Shown in pieces: positions 33,925 to 42,330 of a DNA stretch of 64,000 bases. Below the pieces are notes generated by a model. The model had not been told where the DNA came from. It made no database searches and worked only from the letters and a program-made list of their open reading frames with translations. Where the stretch lies: NCBI RefSeq assembly GCF_001545115.1, contig NZ_FCNU01000032.1:124001-188000 (forward strand). Direction: 5' to 3'. Position 1 is the stretch's first letter; the number at the start of each line of letters is the position of its first letter. A program made the translations under genes and the position numbers. Origin of the DNA: Candidatus Protochlamydia phocaeensis (GTDB lineage: Bacteria; Chlamydiota; Chlamydiia; Chlamydiales; Parachlamydiaceae).

Positions 33925-34829
33925 ATCAACAAGCGCTTGAGAAAAACTCGATTGATGCGCCTTATTCTTTAAAGTCATCGCAGGAATGGTTTGCCAGTGT
34001 AATCACCTATCCTTTGGCGGAAAACGATCTGATCAATCCCACGGCCCCGAGCGGATCTTTAATTGCCGAAGAAGCCGCACGCTATATTCTTCCCAGCCCG
34101 ACTTTGCCCCCGCATCAGCGTATGCAAATTTACAATCAGCAATACTGGTGGCGCCTGCTCAATACCTTGCACGCTAATTTTCCCCTAGTCACTCGCTTAT
34201 TTGGCTATAATGCTTTCAATGAAGAAATCGGTGTTCCCTATTTGCACCGTTATCCTCCCCATCATTGGTCTCTGACGTTGCTGGGCGATCGCCTTCCTCT
34301 ATGGATTGAACAGTACTATCGCGCCCCTGATTTGCCCCTTGTTCAGAATGCCTCTAAGCTCGATTGGGCCTTCACTCTTAGCTTTATTGCTCCTCACTAT
34401 TCTCCTTTAGACCTCAACTCTCTTATCCAGGGTGATCCCTCAAGTCTGCTCTCTTATACCTTTTACTTGCAGCCTCATATTCATCTATTTAAATGGGACT
34501 ACGATTTGTTGGCTTTTCGCGAAGAATTTCTTAAAAAAGAGGTGGACTATTGGACTGAAAATCGCTTCCCTAAGCTTCTAAAAAGAAAAGCGTACTGTTT
34601 TGCCCTTTTTCGCACGCTTAAAAACAACTTGGCTTGGCGCGAAATTACACCGGGCGAGTATTTACTGCTTGAGCTTTTTCAAAAAGGAGCGAAGATAGAA
34701 GAGGCTTGCGCACATATTGAAAGCCAAGAAGAAAAGCTTTATGACCATGTGGCGGCCCATTTACATCAATGGCTGCAGGATTGGACTCGCCTAGGCTGGC
34801 TGACTTTGCAAAAGAACGAACAGGAATGA
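33921..34829 (+). CDS. DUF2063 partner protein of the MNIO enzyme (BufC/HvfC-like)
   Basis: The 302-residue protein has an N-terminal DUF2063 domain (about 25-125), recognisable by RMQIYNQQYWWRLLNTLHAN with FPLVTRLFGYNAF, then a PPHHWSLTLLGDRLP segment. The C-terminal half resembles the recognition domain of BufC/HvfC (ITPGEYLLLELFQKGAKIEE). In studied systems this partner presents the precursor peptide to the MNIO. The four-base overlap with the DUF692 gene supports a stoichiometric complex. No DoxX/HvfD-type membrane gene follows. Confidence 0.85.
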   Translation: MNQQALEKNSIDAPYSLKSSQEWFASVITYPLAENDLINPTAPSGSLIAEEAARYILPSPTLPPHQRMQIYNQQYWWRLLNTLHANFPLVTRLFGYNAFNEEIGVPYLHRYPPHHWSLTLLGDRLPLWIEQYYRAPDLPLVQNASKLDWAFTLSFIAPHYSPLDLNSLIQGDPSSLLSYTFYLQPHIHLFKWDYDLLAFREEFLKKEVDYWTENRFPKLLKRKAYCFALFRTLKNNLAWREITPGEYLLLELFQKGAKIEEACAHIESQEEKLYDHVAAHLHQWLQDWTRLGWLTLQKNEQE

Positions 34830-34831
34830 TT

Positions 34832-34910
34832 AATCTTAACTTGAGTGTGGAGTTTTTTGCCCTTTCGACTGCGTCAAAGCCTCGGAGATGAACAAATGGC
34901 AAGCGCTTTC
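34832..34910. repeat. MITE-like repeat, family 2 (partial, inverted)
   Basis: TTGAGTGTGGAGTTTTTTGC with TCAAAGCCTCGGAGATGAAC matches the right half of the 13375 copy in reverse complement. It follows the end of the DUF2063 gene directly. Confidence 0.65.
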
Positions 34911-35184
34911 ATCGTTTGCAGGTTCCCTCTCACCGTTAAGCTTTAGTTATTCGATCTCTACCTCCGTTTAGCTGAATGCTCATCAGTACCGTTGCTGGCC
35001 ATATGAACTTCAGCTTTGGACAACCTATTCTTTGAATTCCAAAAATTATAAGATAGAAAGGAAAAATATTTGTCCTTAATAGGCCCTGCTGCCAATTAGG
35101 CAATGGACCGGATTCGACATGATTTTTTCTTAAAAAGAATTCGAATATCAGTTCATTGGCTAAGTGACAACAGGCCTAGACAAA
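34911..35184. other. Spacer between convergent genes
   Basis: No gene, tRNA or clear hairpin is visible. Its base composition is less AT-rich than neighbouring spacers, so it may contain an eroded element. I cannot name it. Confidence 0.4.
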
Positions 35185-35841
35185 CTAAAAATAAACCCCT
35201 AACCCTCCGCCTATCTTAAAGCCGCTTGCATTAAAATGCCGATTGGCAAGGTTATTGGTCGTTTGGGTATCCGAATGAGAAAAATAAAAACGTTGTGAGA
35301 AGTAATCGACAAAAAAATCTAAGAAAGCTTCTTTTGAAATCGTATATTGAAAACCTGCTTTAATCACCCCGCCAACTCCATTTCGGCGAATCACTTTTTT
35401 AAAGGAAAAAGAATCATCGAAAAAAGAATTGTCGAAAAAAGAGTCATAAGACGAAGAGTAATCGCGATCATTTTTAATCTTAAGAAAAGAATAGCAGGCG
35501 CCCGCTCCAAGATACACATCCATTGCACATGTCAGCGGATAGATTGCCTTAAAGCCTATGCTTAAAGGTAAGACATACATTTTAGAGTGATGCTTGAATC
35601 CCGCATAATAATCATCTAGATGCCCTCTTTTACACATCCAATTGACTCCAGCCCATGCTTCTATATAATCAGTTACCTTAGTCGATGCTTCCACTTGGTA
35701 ATCAATCCATGCATTAGAATAAGCTTCTCGGGCTTTTTTATTGGAAGGATGAAAATAGGCTCCTCTAATTTCCAATTTCCAATCCGATGCAAATAATCCA
35801 AAAGGCAATAAAAGAAGAATAAGAAAAGGATAGACTTTCAT
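35185..35841 (-). CDS. Small outer membrane beta-barrel-like protein
   Basis: The 218-residue protein has a signal peptide (about 1-18, ending GLFAS). Amphipathic beta strands follow (WKLEIRGAYFHPSN, YIEAWAGVNWMCKRG, AMDVYLGAGACYSFLKIK, GVIKAGFQYTI, FFVDYFSQRFYF), with C-terminal GGGLGVYF ending in phenylalanine. Size and pattern fit an eight-stranded OmpA/OmpW-like barrel. A short Ser/Phe/Asp-rich stretch (SFFDNSFFDDSFSF) may be an exposed loop. There is no named family match from inspection. Confidence 0.72.
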   Translation of the reverse strand: MKVYPFLILLLLPFGLFASDWKLEIRGAYFHPSNKKAREAYSNAWIDYQVEASTKVTDYIEAWAGVNWMCKRGHLDDYYAGFKHHSKMYVLPLSIGFKAIYPLTCAMDVYLGAGACYSFLKIKNDRDYSSSYDSFFDNSFFDDSFSFKKVIRRNGVGGVIKAGFQYTISKEAFLDFFVDYFSQRFYFSHSDTQTTNNLANRHFNASGFKIGGGLGVYF

Positions 35842-35995
35842 ACGTGTACTAGTGAGGTTAAGGTTAAAGATGAAGACAAGCGAGATTAATTGGAGAAGTT
35901 ATAAGAGAAAGGACAGGTTCTGTCAAGATTATACGCAAGACAACTCAAAATTAACGTATCGTCCCCCTTTTGCCAGGACATATCCCTAAATGCCT

Positions 35996-36108
35996 AATAA
36001 CCTATGTTTGGATTATTTTCTCCCTAGTAAGCGAGAGGAGTTGGCGGGCAATATTCACTCCATATTGTCCGCTAACGCTTATTGCTTACTAGGAAAAAAA
36101 CTCGCATC
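35996..36108. repeat. MITE-like repeat, family 1 (complete copy with strong hairpin)
   Basis: The arms TTGGATTATTTTCTCCCTAG and TAGGAAAAAAACTCGCATCC flank nested inverted repeats. CTAGTAAGC pairs with GCTTACTAG, and GCGGGCAATAT pairs with ATATTGTCCGC. It sits just beyond the rhodanese gene stop, where it could also act as a transcript end. Confidence 0.75.
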
Positions 36109-36123
36109 CTTGTCCGCATTTAT

Positions 36124-36612
36124 CTATTCGGATTTAGAGCCCTTGGCCTTGATCCCATTTGCCATTGAAACCTTATTCCCTTCCGCTTCCCAGCCTTCAA
36201 CGCCATCTATATATCTAAGCACATGAGTATATCCCATTTTGATCAAGCGCTCAGCCATGATCTCGCTAATGGGACATTCTTTATCTGTGCAATAGACCAC
36301 GATAGCGGCTTCTTTGCTGGGAAGCGCCCCTTTGATCGTCTCTTCGTTCGCATCAAAAGGCACGGATTTAGCTCCTGGAATACGCTTGCCATCATCGTCA
36401 TCCGATGGCCGAGCGTCGACGACCGTAATCAAAGAAGGCTTTTTTAGAAGATTTTTAAATTCATTTGTATGAATAATTTTATAGCTTTGAGCCAATTTTT
36501 CATATTTCTTCTGGACAGTTGGATCAATAATATGAGGTTGAGAGCTATCCTGGGCATACAAAAAACCATGGGTCAAAAAGGTTGCCACTAGAAGAGTTTT
36601 TGTTTTCAGCAT
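36124..36612 (-). CDS. Exported rhodanese-domain protein
   Basis: The 162-residue protein has a signal peptide (about 1-20, FLYAQ) and a single rhodanese domain (about 47-148). It carries VVDARPSDDDDGKRIPGAKS and the active-site cysteine Cys108 in VVYCTDKECPIS, then an MGYTHVLRYIDGVEGWEAEG end. The active loop is longer and more charged than the classic CRxGx[RT] loop, so sulfurtransferase activity is uncertain. A periplasmic role in sulfur transfer or redox is suggested by the signal only. Confidence 0.83.
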   Translation of the reverse strand: MLKTKTLLVATFLTHGFLYAQDSSQPHIIDPTVQKKYEKLAQSYKIIHTNEFKNLLKKPSLITVVDARPSDDDDGKRIPGAKSVPFDANEETIKGALPSKEAAIVVYCTDKECPISEIMAERLIKMGYTHVLRYIDGVEGWEAEGNKVSMANGIKAKGSKSE

Positions 36613-36930
36613 AAATCCTCACTATTCTTTAATTTCTGTGTTCATTTTTTATAGATGCTCTTAGCAAAATTTATTTGCCAGAAATATAATCAATAATCTT
36701 TTGCCGGAAGCCTGGAATTCTAAAAATGATTGATCGATAAGAAATTAAAATCTTCAATTTTTTAATCCTTTTATAGCTTCCTTTAAGCTAGGGCGTATCC
36801 TCAAACTGTTAAGGGTTTAAATTGCCTGGATGACGCCATTGATTTTCCTATATGAGTTTTAATACATCCGTTAAGTTTTATGTAAGAATTAGAATAAAGC
36901 GTGGCCGAAAATAAAAAGAGGCTTTAAATT
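36613..36930. other. Spacer upstream of the rhodanese gene
   Basis: About 320 bases with no gene. GAGTTTTAATACATCCGTTA at 36855 resembles the end of repeat family 1, so a decayed copy may be present. The first part probably contains the rhodanese promoter. Confidence 0.4.
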
Positions 36931-37041
36931 AAGGTGAGATAAAGGGACTATATGAAGTGAATAGGATCCTCTATCTCACGTTTCCTTCTAAGGGAAAAGA
37001 ACGCAAATCTAGGTCATTAACAGTTTTAAGAAATCCTCTAA
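36931..37041. repeat. MITE-like repeat, family 1
   Basis: The sequence from TATCTCACGTTTCCTTCTAA onward matches bases 30-100 of the window almost base for base. A central hairpin (GATAAAGGGACTAT opposite ATAGGATCCTCTATC) surrounds an AGTGA core. Confidence 0.75.
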
Positions 37042-37143
37042 AGCTCCGCAAGCAAGGGTAAATGAATGATGATTAAAAGCCGCTTCTTTGCAAATGGCCG
37101 CAAAATGCCTAAAACTTCAGATTGATAGCACGTATATAAGCCT

Positions 37144-37911
37144 ATGCAGCGATTTAAACAAGGGGAACTCGAGTGGCTGGAATTTGATTTACTGGCCGAT
37201 ATTCCCACTCTGAGACATGCTGTTTTTTTGCGGCATGGAGGGTGCAGCGTCGGCCCCTTTGAAAGCTTAAATGTCAGCTTTCATGTCGGCGATGAAGAAG
37301 CCCGAGTCCAAGCCAATATTGCCATTATTGAGGGTCAGCTAAAGGAAGCTGCTCCCAATTGGCAAAGGATGGTATGGGGAAGAGGATGCCATGGAAAGCA
37401 TGTCGCGTTTGTCGATTTGAATTCTTCAAGAGAGATTCCGCAATGCGATGGGCTGATTTGCGCGACGCCGGGACTTTCCCTCATGATGACGCATGCGGAT
37501 TGTCAAGTTGCGCTTTTTTACGATCCTAGGCATCATGCCATTGCCAATATCCACTCCGGATGGCGAGGCAGCGTCAAAAATATTTATGCGGAAGCGATCC
37601 ATAAGATGCAGCAACAATTCGGCTCTAATCCGACCGAGCTATTGGTGTGCATTACTCCCAGCTTAGGACCGGATGAGGCCGAGTTTATTCATTTCACTTA
37701 CGAGCTGCCTGAAGAATTTTGGCCTTTTCAAGTCAGGCCGACTTATTTTGATTTTTGGTCTATTAGCGAATCTCAGCTGCAGGCAGCCGGCATCCTTCCC
37801 CATCATATTGAAGTCGCTCGCTTAAGCACATATTCGAATGCTTACGACTTTTTCTCTTATAGGCGTGACAAAATAACGGGCCGTCATGGCACGAGCATTA
37901 CTCTTCTCTAA
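37144..37911 (+). CDS. pgeF: PgeF/YfiH-type peptidoglycan editing factor (DUF152)
   Basis: The 255-residue member of the YfiH/LACC1 family carries the zinc-site triad His83 (GRGCHGKHV), Cys120 (THADCQ) and His137 (NIHSGWRG), plus HGGCSVGPFESLNVSFHVGD and CDGLICATPGLSL. Family members act on purine nucleosides, and PgeF prevents L-Ser misincorporation into peptidoglycan precursors by MurC. Its presence fits an organism that still makes peptidoglycan. Its stop codon overlaps the stop of the convergent yihY-like gene. Confidence 0.88.
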   Translation: MQRFKQGELEWLEFDLLADIPTLRHAVFLRHGGCSVGPFESLNVSFHVGDEEARVQANIAIIEGQLKEAAPNWQRMVWGRGCHGKHVAFVDLNSSREIPQCDGLICATPGLSLMMTHADCQVALFYDPRHHAIANIHSGWRGSVKNIYAEAIHKMQQQFGSNPTELLVCITPSLGPDEAEFIHFTYELPEEFWPFQVRPTYFDFWSISESQLQAAGILPHHIEVARLSTYSNAYDFFSYRRDKITGRHGTSITLL

Positions 37912-38861
37912 GAAGCTGTATTAAAGACTGTCCCCTTCTTATCTTTTTTAATTAAGTCGCCTTCATGCTGAATATGATAGCAAACCTCGGCTCCAAAAAT
38001 TAAAATCAGCCAGCTATAATTGAGCCAAAATAAAAAAAGGGGAAACGCTGCAAAGCTTCCGTAAATCGCTCCATAACTGGCCACATTGATTTGAAACTTA
38101 ACGTAAACCCATTGCCAAAACACATAGATGATTCCCGTAAAAATTCCCGCCAGAAAGCCTGCCTTCCAACACACGCGCGTATTGGGCAAGTAAATATAGA
38201 TAAAACTCAAAAAACTCCAACTAATCAAATAAGAGAGAATTTGAAAGAAATACCCAACGGCGGAACTAAAAAAAGAGAGAAATTCAACGGATTTGACAGT
38301 TGAGATGGCATAAGCGGAAAGATAGAAAATAAAGCTGCTGGATCCGACCAAAAAAATGGGGAAACATAAAATCATCGGAATATAGCTTTTGATTTGCTGC
38401 CACAGCGTAGGAGGCTTTTTTATCTTCCAAATTTCATTAAAGAGAAAAGCGATATTGCCGATCATTCTTATAACGGTCCAAAGAAGAAGGGCAAAGCCAA
38501 ATCCAGCAATAATCCCCCCTTTTGCTTGTTTAAGAGTGGAATGGGCAAATTCGATAATTTTCTCGGCCACCTGCGGCTGAGTGAGGAATTGCTTTTTTAC
38601 CTGCTCCGTAAACCTTTCCTCGAATCCAAGCTCCTGAGCAATGCCAAAGCCAATGGCAACGATGGGAATTAAGGAGAGCAAAAAATAAAAAGTTAGTGTG
38701 GAAGCCTTGTCAAAGCCTTTATCGGCAATAAAACCTTGAACGGAAGCGAGCAAAATTCTTAAGAATCGATAAAAAAACCTTTTCAATGGATTTTTTTCAT
38801 CCCGCTCTTCCCAAATATCTTCTCGGAAAAAATCTATTATTTTCTTAAATTTCTTCTTCAT
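37908..38861 (-). CDS. YihY/BrkB-family inner membrane protein
   Basis: The 317-residue protein has about six transmembrane segments and YihY/UPF0761 features: DKGFDKASTLTFYFLLSLIP near the N-terminus, MIGNIAFLFNEIWKIKK and a C-terminal FLFWLNYSWLILIFGAEV. Formerly called RNase BN, the family is not a nuclease and its function is unsettled. Both ends are highly charged. It is convergent with pgeF, with overlapping stop codons. Confidence 0.88.
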   Translation of the reverse strand: MKKKFKKIIDFFREDIWEERDEKNPLKRFFYRFLRILLASVQGFIADKGFDKASTLTFYFLLSLIPIVAIGFGIAQELGFEERFTEQVKKQFLTQPQVAEKIIEFAHSTLKQAKGGIIAGFGFALLLWTVIRMIGNIAFLFNEIWKIKKPPTLWQQIKSYIPMILCFPIFLVGSSSFIFYLSAYAISTVKSVEFLSFFSSAVGYFFQILSYLISWSFLSFIYIYLPNTRVCWKAGFLAGIFTGIIYVFWQWVYVKFQINVASYGAIYGSFAAFPLFLFWLNYSWLILIFGAEVCYHIQHEGDLIKKDKKGTVFNTAS

Positions 38862-38961
38862 TTTAACTCTTATTTAAAATGATCGTCTTTTTTCCGATTT
38901 CCCTCGCTTTCTTGGCCTTTGATAGTCAGGCTCGATTAATCGCTTTTCAGCCATATTGTCC

Positions 38962-40974
38962 TTATGCTGCAAGAGCCGTCTGATTTTTCGCCATCATTAA
39001 ATTAAAGCAAGCCTGATAATAAGTTTGGGGATTAAACGCGTCTTCTCCCCTATGCTCTTGCTGCGGGAGAGCAAAACTTTCCAAGACTTTATCCTGCCAG
39101 CAATCGGGCAAGATGCCGGGCGTGGCATGCATGCGATAAAGCGCTAACATTTTAGCCCTCACCTCTCTTTTTAATTCGTCTTCTTGATGGCGGTTATAGT
39201 CTCCGCTTCTTCTTTTTTGAATGCGTGCCCACTTAAGACAATTTTCATAAACCGCCCGCGTGTCTTCGCACAATTTTACAAGATGGTCCTGGTAATGCTT
39301 GTCCTGATAGCCTGTCGGCAGCCTTTGCGAGAGATAGCGCGTTTCTCCTGTTTGGATCATATGCTCAACCTCTCCTCGATAAAACTGAGCCACAGCATGC
39401 TCATTCAGCTTAGAGACATGCATTAAGAAAGCTAAGACAAAAGGATTTCCTTTTGCCGCTTGGTGGCAGAAGAGTTCCCAAGCATCATAATCCGGCTGTC
39501 CCTTCTTCAGAAGATGTGTGCTCTTAAGGACTCCTTGTTCATCGAATAACAAATAATCTAGAGATAAATTTTGAGAGCTTGCCCCCCACCTAGTCTGGCA
39601 ATAAAGATGATTGGCCAGCACTAAAGCGATCTTTTCGTCCTGTTCCGCCAACTTGGCTTCATGACTAGTCCAAGCATAATCCCTTAAGCCTGTATGCAAT
39701 TTCTCAACAACGACGCATCGTCCCAACTGATCTAAGCCATGGATGGGCTGTCCGTCAGCGGTTATTCCGATTCTCTCGACGATTGCAGCGGAGCGCACTC
39801 CCCAATGCTCATTTTCATTCTGCGCTTTGATAGCTTCCATCTTTAATTTAAAAGGGTTGTTTGATAATTTAACCACATGTCCGGCATGCTCTTCACCTGC
39901 TAAGGCAAAGACCTTGTATTCATCGTCTATCATTTTATCCGGACTGAGCAAGCAGCCCAGTATCAACTGCTTTCCATTGCATTCGATGGAATCTCCAGGC
40001 TTTAACTGCTCTCTCCAATCCATATATGCCGGATCTTCGCGCTTTAAAAGCTGGCATCCCCATCGATCAAGCTCCAACAATAAACAATCCAAGGAGTAGT
40101 CCTGCCGGCCTTGAATACGGACAGCTTCCACAATATCCTCTAAAGCTCTGGCAAAATCCTTAAAAAAAATTTCCCCTTGCTTTTCATTCAAATTCTCAAT
40201 CCATTGGCGAAGCGCCTCCTTGTCTTGCATGCTAAGCAAATCGGGGCTCTCCATTTTAGACAAAGCTGCAACAGGAATGCCTTGCCCCAAAATTCCCTCT
40301 AGAGCAGTGCGCCGCTGCTCTCTTCGAAGGGCTTTATATATATTCTTATTTAATATCCAGGAATCTGGATGCTGCTCCATCATTCGCTGCAAAGGCCTTC
40401 TTAAATCGACTTGACTGTCTTTAAAAAAGATCTTCCAAAATGGGTGAGTAGCTTGATGAAACTCGCAAACTGCCTGCCGATTAAATGCCTCCTCCCCCTC
40501 TTCTAAGGGAGCCTGCTGCATGGCGACTTGAAAATAATCTAGATAATTTTGCAGGTTTTGCGTCGGCACGCCTTCTTTGAGTAGATGGGCCCGGTAGCTA
40601 TCAAGCCGTCTTATGCGTTCAGCATCCGCGATAGGCTCAGGCCGATTGAGCTCTAACAAGCGAATCCGATTGACAAGCTGCCTTTGGCGAGCTTGATAAG
40701 TGAATTGGATTGATTCTTGAAAAAGCCGGTGAATGATGTTTTCCAATACGTCATCCAAATGCGGCTCTTGGGCGGGATTGCTAAAGAAAGATTTTATCCA
40801 CTTGACTAATTGGTTCCACCATTTGACTATTCTTCCCATCCATGTCCCTTGAAAAGCAACGGCAGATGAGGATAGAGGATAAAGATTAAGCTGCAAAGAA
40901 GCAGGACAAGCGCGCAGGGAGGAGTAAATCTCTCCTAAATTGGATCTAAGATCATTAAAACAAGGTGCTGGCAT
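38962..40974 (-). CDS. Large hypothetical protein, possible divergent kinase-like domain
   Basis: This 670-residue protein has no family I can name. The N-terminus has an amphipathic/hydrophobic patch (about 43-65, GTWMGRIVKWWNQLVKWIKS) and the middle is helical and glutamine-rich. From about residue 345 to 480 there is a faint protein-kinase-like pattern: HVVKLSNNPFKLKMEAIKA (possible beta-3 lysine), CVVVEKL (hinge) and NLSLDYLLFDEQGVL (catalytic-loop-like). Key HRD and DFG motifs are absent, so this is weak. It is monocistronic next to a family-2 repeat, as other accessory genes are here. A host-directed role is inference. Confidence 0.68.
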   Translation of the reverse strand: MPAPCFNDLRSNLGEIYSSLRACPASLQLNLYPLSSSAVAFQGTWMGRIVKWWNQLVKWIKSFFSNPAQEPHLDDVLENIIHRLFQESIQFTYQARQRQLVNRIRLLELNRPEPIADAERIRRLDSYRAHLLKEGVPTQNLQNYLDYFQVAMQQAPLEEGEEAFNRQAVCEFHQATHPFWKIFFKDSQVDLRRPLQRMMEQHPDSWILNKNIYKALRREQRRTALEGILGQGIPVAALSKMESPDLLSMQDKEALRQWIENLNEKQGEIFFKDFARALEDIVEAVRIQGRQDYSLDCLLLELDRWGCQLLKREDPAYMDWREQLKPGDSIECNGKQLILGCLLSPDKMIDDEYKVFALAGEEHAGHVVKLSNNPFKLKMEAIKAQNENEHWGVRSAAIVERIGITADGQPIHGLDQLGRCVVVEKLHTGLRDYAWTSHEAKLAEQDEKIALVLANHLYCQTRWGASSQNLSLDYLLFDEQGVLKSTHLLKKGQPDYDAWELFCHQAAKGNPFVLAFLMHVSKLNEHAVAQFYRGEVEHMIQTGETRYLSQRLPTGYQDKHYQDHLVKLCEDTRAVYENCLKWARIQKRRSGDYNRHQEDELKREVRAKMLALYRMHATPGILPDCWQDKVLESFALPQQEHRGEDAFNPQTYYQACFNLMMAKNQTALAA

Positions 40975-40983
40975 AACAATTCC

Positions 40984-41132
40984 CTTTTAACCTGAGTGTT
41001 GAGTTTTCGTGCCTTTGAACTGCTATGATAGCTCTCGCAGATGAAACGACAAGACCTATCATTAATATAGGCCGGTTTTGCCATTTATTGATATGCAAGG
41101 CTTTGATGCAATCGAAAGACAAAAAAACTCAA
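40984..41132. repeat. MITE-like repeat, family 2 (complete copy)
   Basis: It starts TTTTAACCTGAGTGTTGAG and contains GCTCTCGCAGATGAAA, TTTGCCATTTATTGATATGC and an end AAAAAAACTCAAG, matching the 13375 copy in the same orientation. Confidence 0.72.
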
Positions 41133-41211
41133 GACCCAAATTGTTAGCCGAGAGCCGGATATTTGAATGCCAATTCCCCATCCTTCAGCTAGAGGAAAAT
41201 TATAAAAAGGA

Positions 41212-42312
41212 TCAATCCCATTTTTTCGGTGAAAAATAAGCCTGCGTGATCGCCTTCTTGAGCTGATCAAAAGACAATTCCTCTCCAAATGTATAACGAT
41301 AGACTTCTGAGCGAATGGCGGCATAGCGCTCCTGATCAAAAGGCAGCTGCGAATCCATTATTTGATAAAAATCTTTATATTGCTCGGGTTTGATTTCAAA
41401 GCCGCAGCGATATAAAAAGAGATTGCGGTCCGTTTTGGCATCTCTTTTTCTTTGATTGAGGAAAAACATAGGCCGATTAAAGGCTAGGAAATCATACCCG
41501 ATGGAAGACATGTCTCCCACATACAAGTCCGCTTTGGACAACAGAGGATAGACCAGGGGAAAATCCTGCACAAAAACGACATTGTCCTTTTTCTCATACT
41601 TGCCCATCATTTGATATAAGGCCGGGCCATCTGTCTCTTCCAATGCCGGATGGATCTTGACAAGAAGATTATAGCCAGAGGGAAGATACTCAAAAAGAGG
41701 CTGGGCCTGCATAAAGGAAGTGGTATGCTCTTGATCATGGCAGGTAGGGGCATATAAAATGGTAGGCTGCTTTTTTGCAAAGCGACTCCAAACTCGCTCC
41801 TCGGCAATTTGGTCGAAAAACGCTTGATGCATGCGGTAATAGGCATAACGATAATTGCCCGTTCTGACCGTTGCATTTAAGTGCTGGGCTATTCCCAGTT
41901 CCTTGAACAAATCCAGCATGTTCTCGCCATAAATGAGCGTAATATCTTCCCATACGCACTTTTCAAGCCAGAAAATTTTATCGGAAAATCCATGCGGGAC
42001 ATGCACATTGCGCACGTCTTTATGGTAGGCTTCTTCTAGCCCTTTGAATTTAGAGTAAAAGTCATGCCGGTGCCAAGGCTCGGATTGAAAGAATACATCA
42101 AAATGCTCGATAAGATAATGCGGCGTGACATCCTCCCAGTTAATTAGCAGGGTTTTGAGACCGGGATAAAGCCGCCTTGCCTCCTCGTCATGCCGTTCAT
42201 CGGTCAGCAGCAAGGGAATATCCATTGCCACGCAAATTGGGGCGAGATGCTCTGTTAAATGAATATAGGTATTGGGATTTAACCCAATCCCCTTTTTATC
42301 TACTTTGCCCAT
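41212..42312 (-). CDS. CDP-glycerol glycerophosphotransferase-like protein (TagB/TagF family)
   Basis: The 366-residue protein shows glycerophosphotransferase signatures: VHVPHGFSDK, PTILYAPTCHD, YNLLVKIHPALE, and LYVGDMSSIGYDFLAFNRPM with FFLNQ. In Gram-positive bacteria these enzymes build poly(glycerol phosphate) wall polymers from CDP-glycerol. Chlamydiae have no teichoic acid, so the acceptor here may be lipopolysaccharide, another surface glycan or a lipid. It follows mcsB by 18 bases on the same strand and may be transcribed with it. Confidence 0.85.
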   Translation of the reverse strand: MGKVDKKGIGLNPNTYIHLTEHLAPICVAMDIPLLLTDERHDEEARRLYPGLKTLLINWEDVTPHYLIEHFDVFFQSEPWHRHDFYSKFKGLEEAYHKDVRNVHVPHGFSDKIFWLEKCVWEDITLIYGENMLDLFKELGIAQHLNATVRTGNYRYAYYRMHQAFFDQIAEERVWSRFAKKQPTILYAPTCHDQEHTTSFMQAQPLFEYLPSGYNLLVKIHPALEETDGPALYQMMGKYEKKDNVVFVQDFPLVYPLLSKADLYVGDMSSIGYDFLAFNRPMFFLNQRKRDAKTDRNLFLYRCGFEIKPEQYKDFYQIMDSQLPFDQERYAAIRSEVYRYTFGEELSFDQLKKAITQAYFSPKKWD

Positions 42313-42330
42313 TTTTTCCTCTGCACCCGC

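Noticed and set aside
35990-36226. Plus-strand reading frame of 78 codons
   Set aside because: It lies across a family-1 inverted repeat and the antisense of the rhodanese gene end; no ribosome site.
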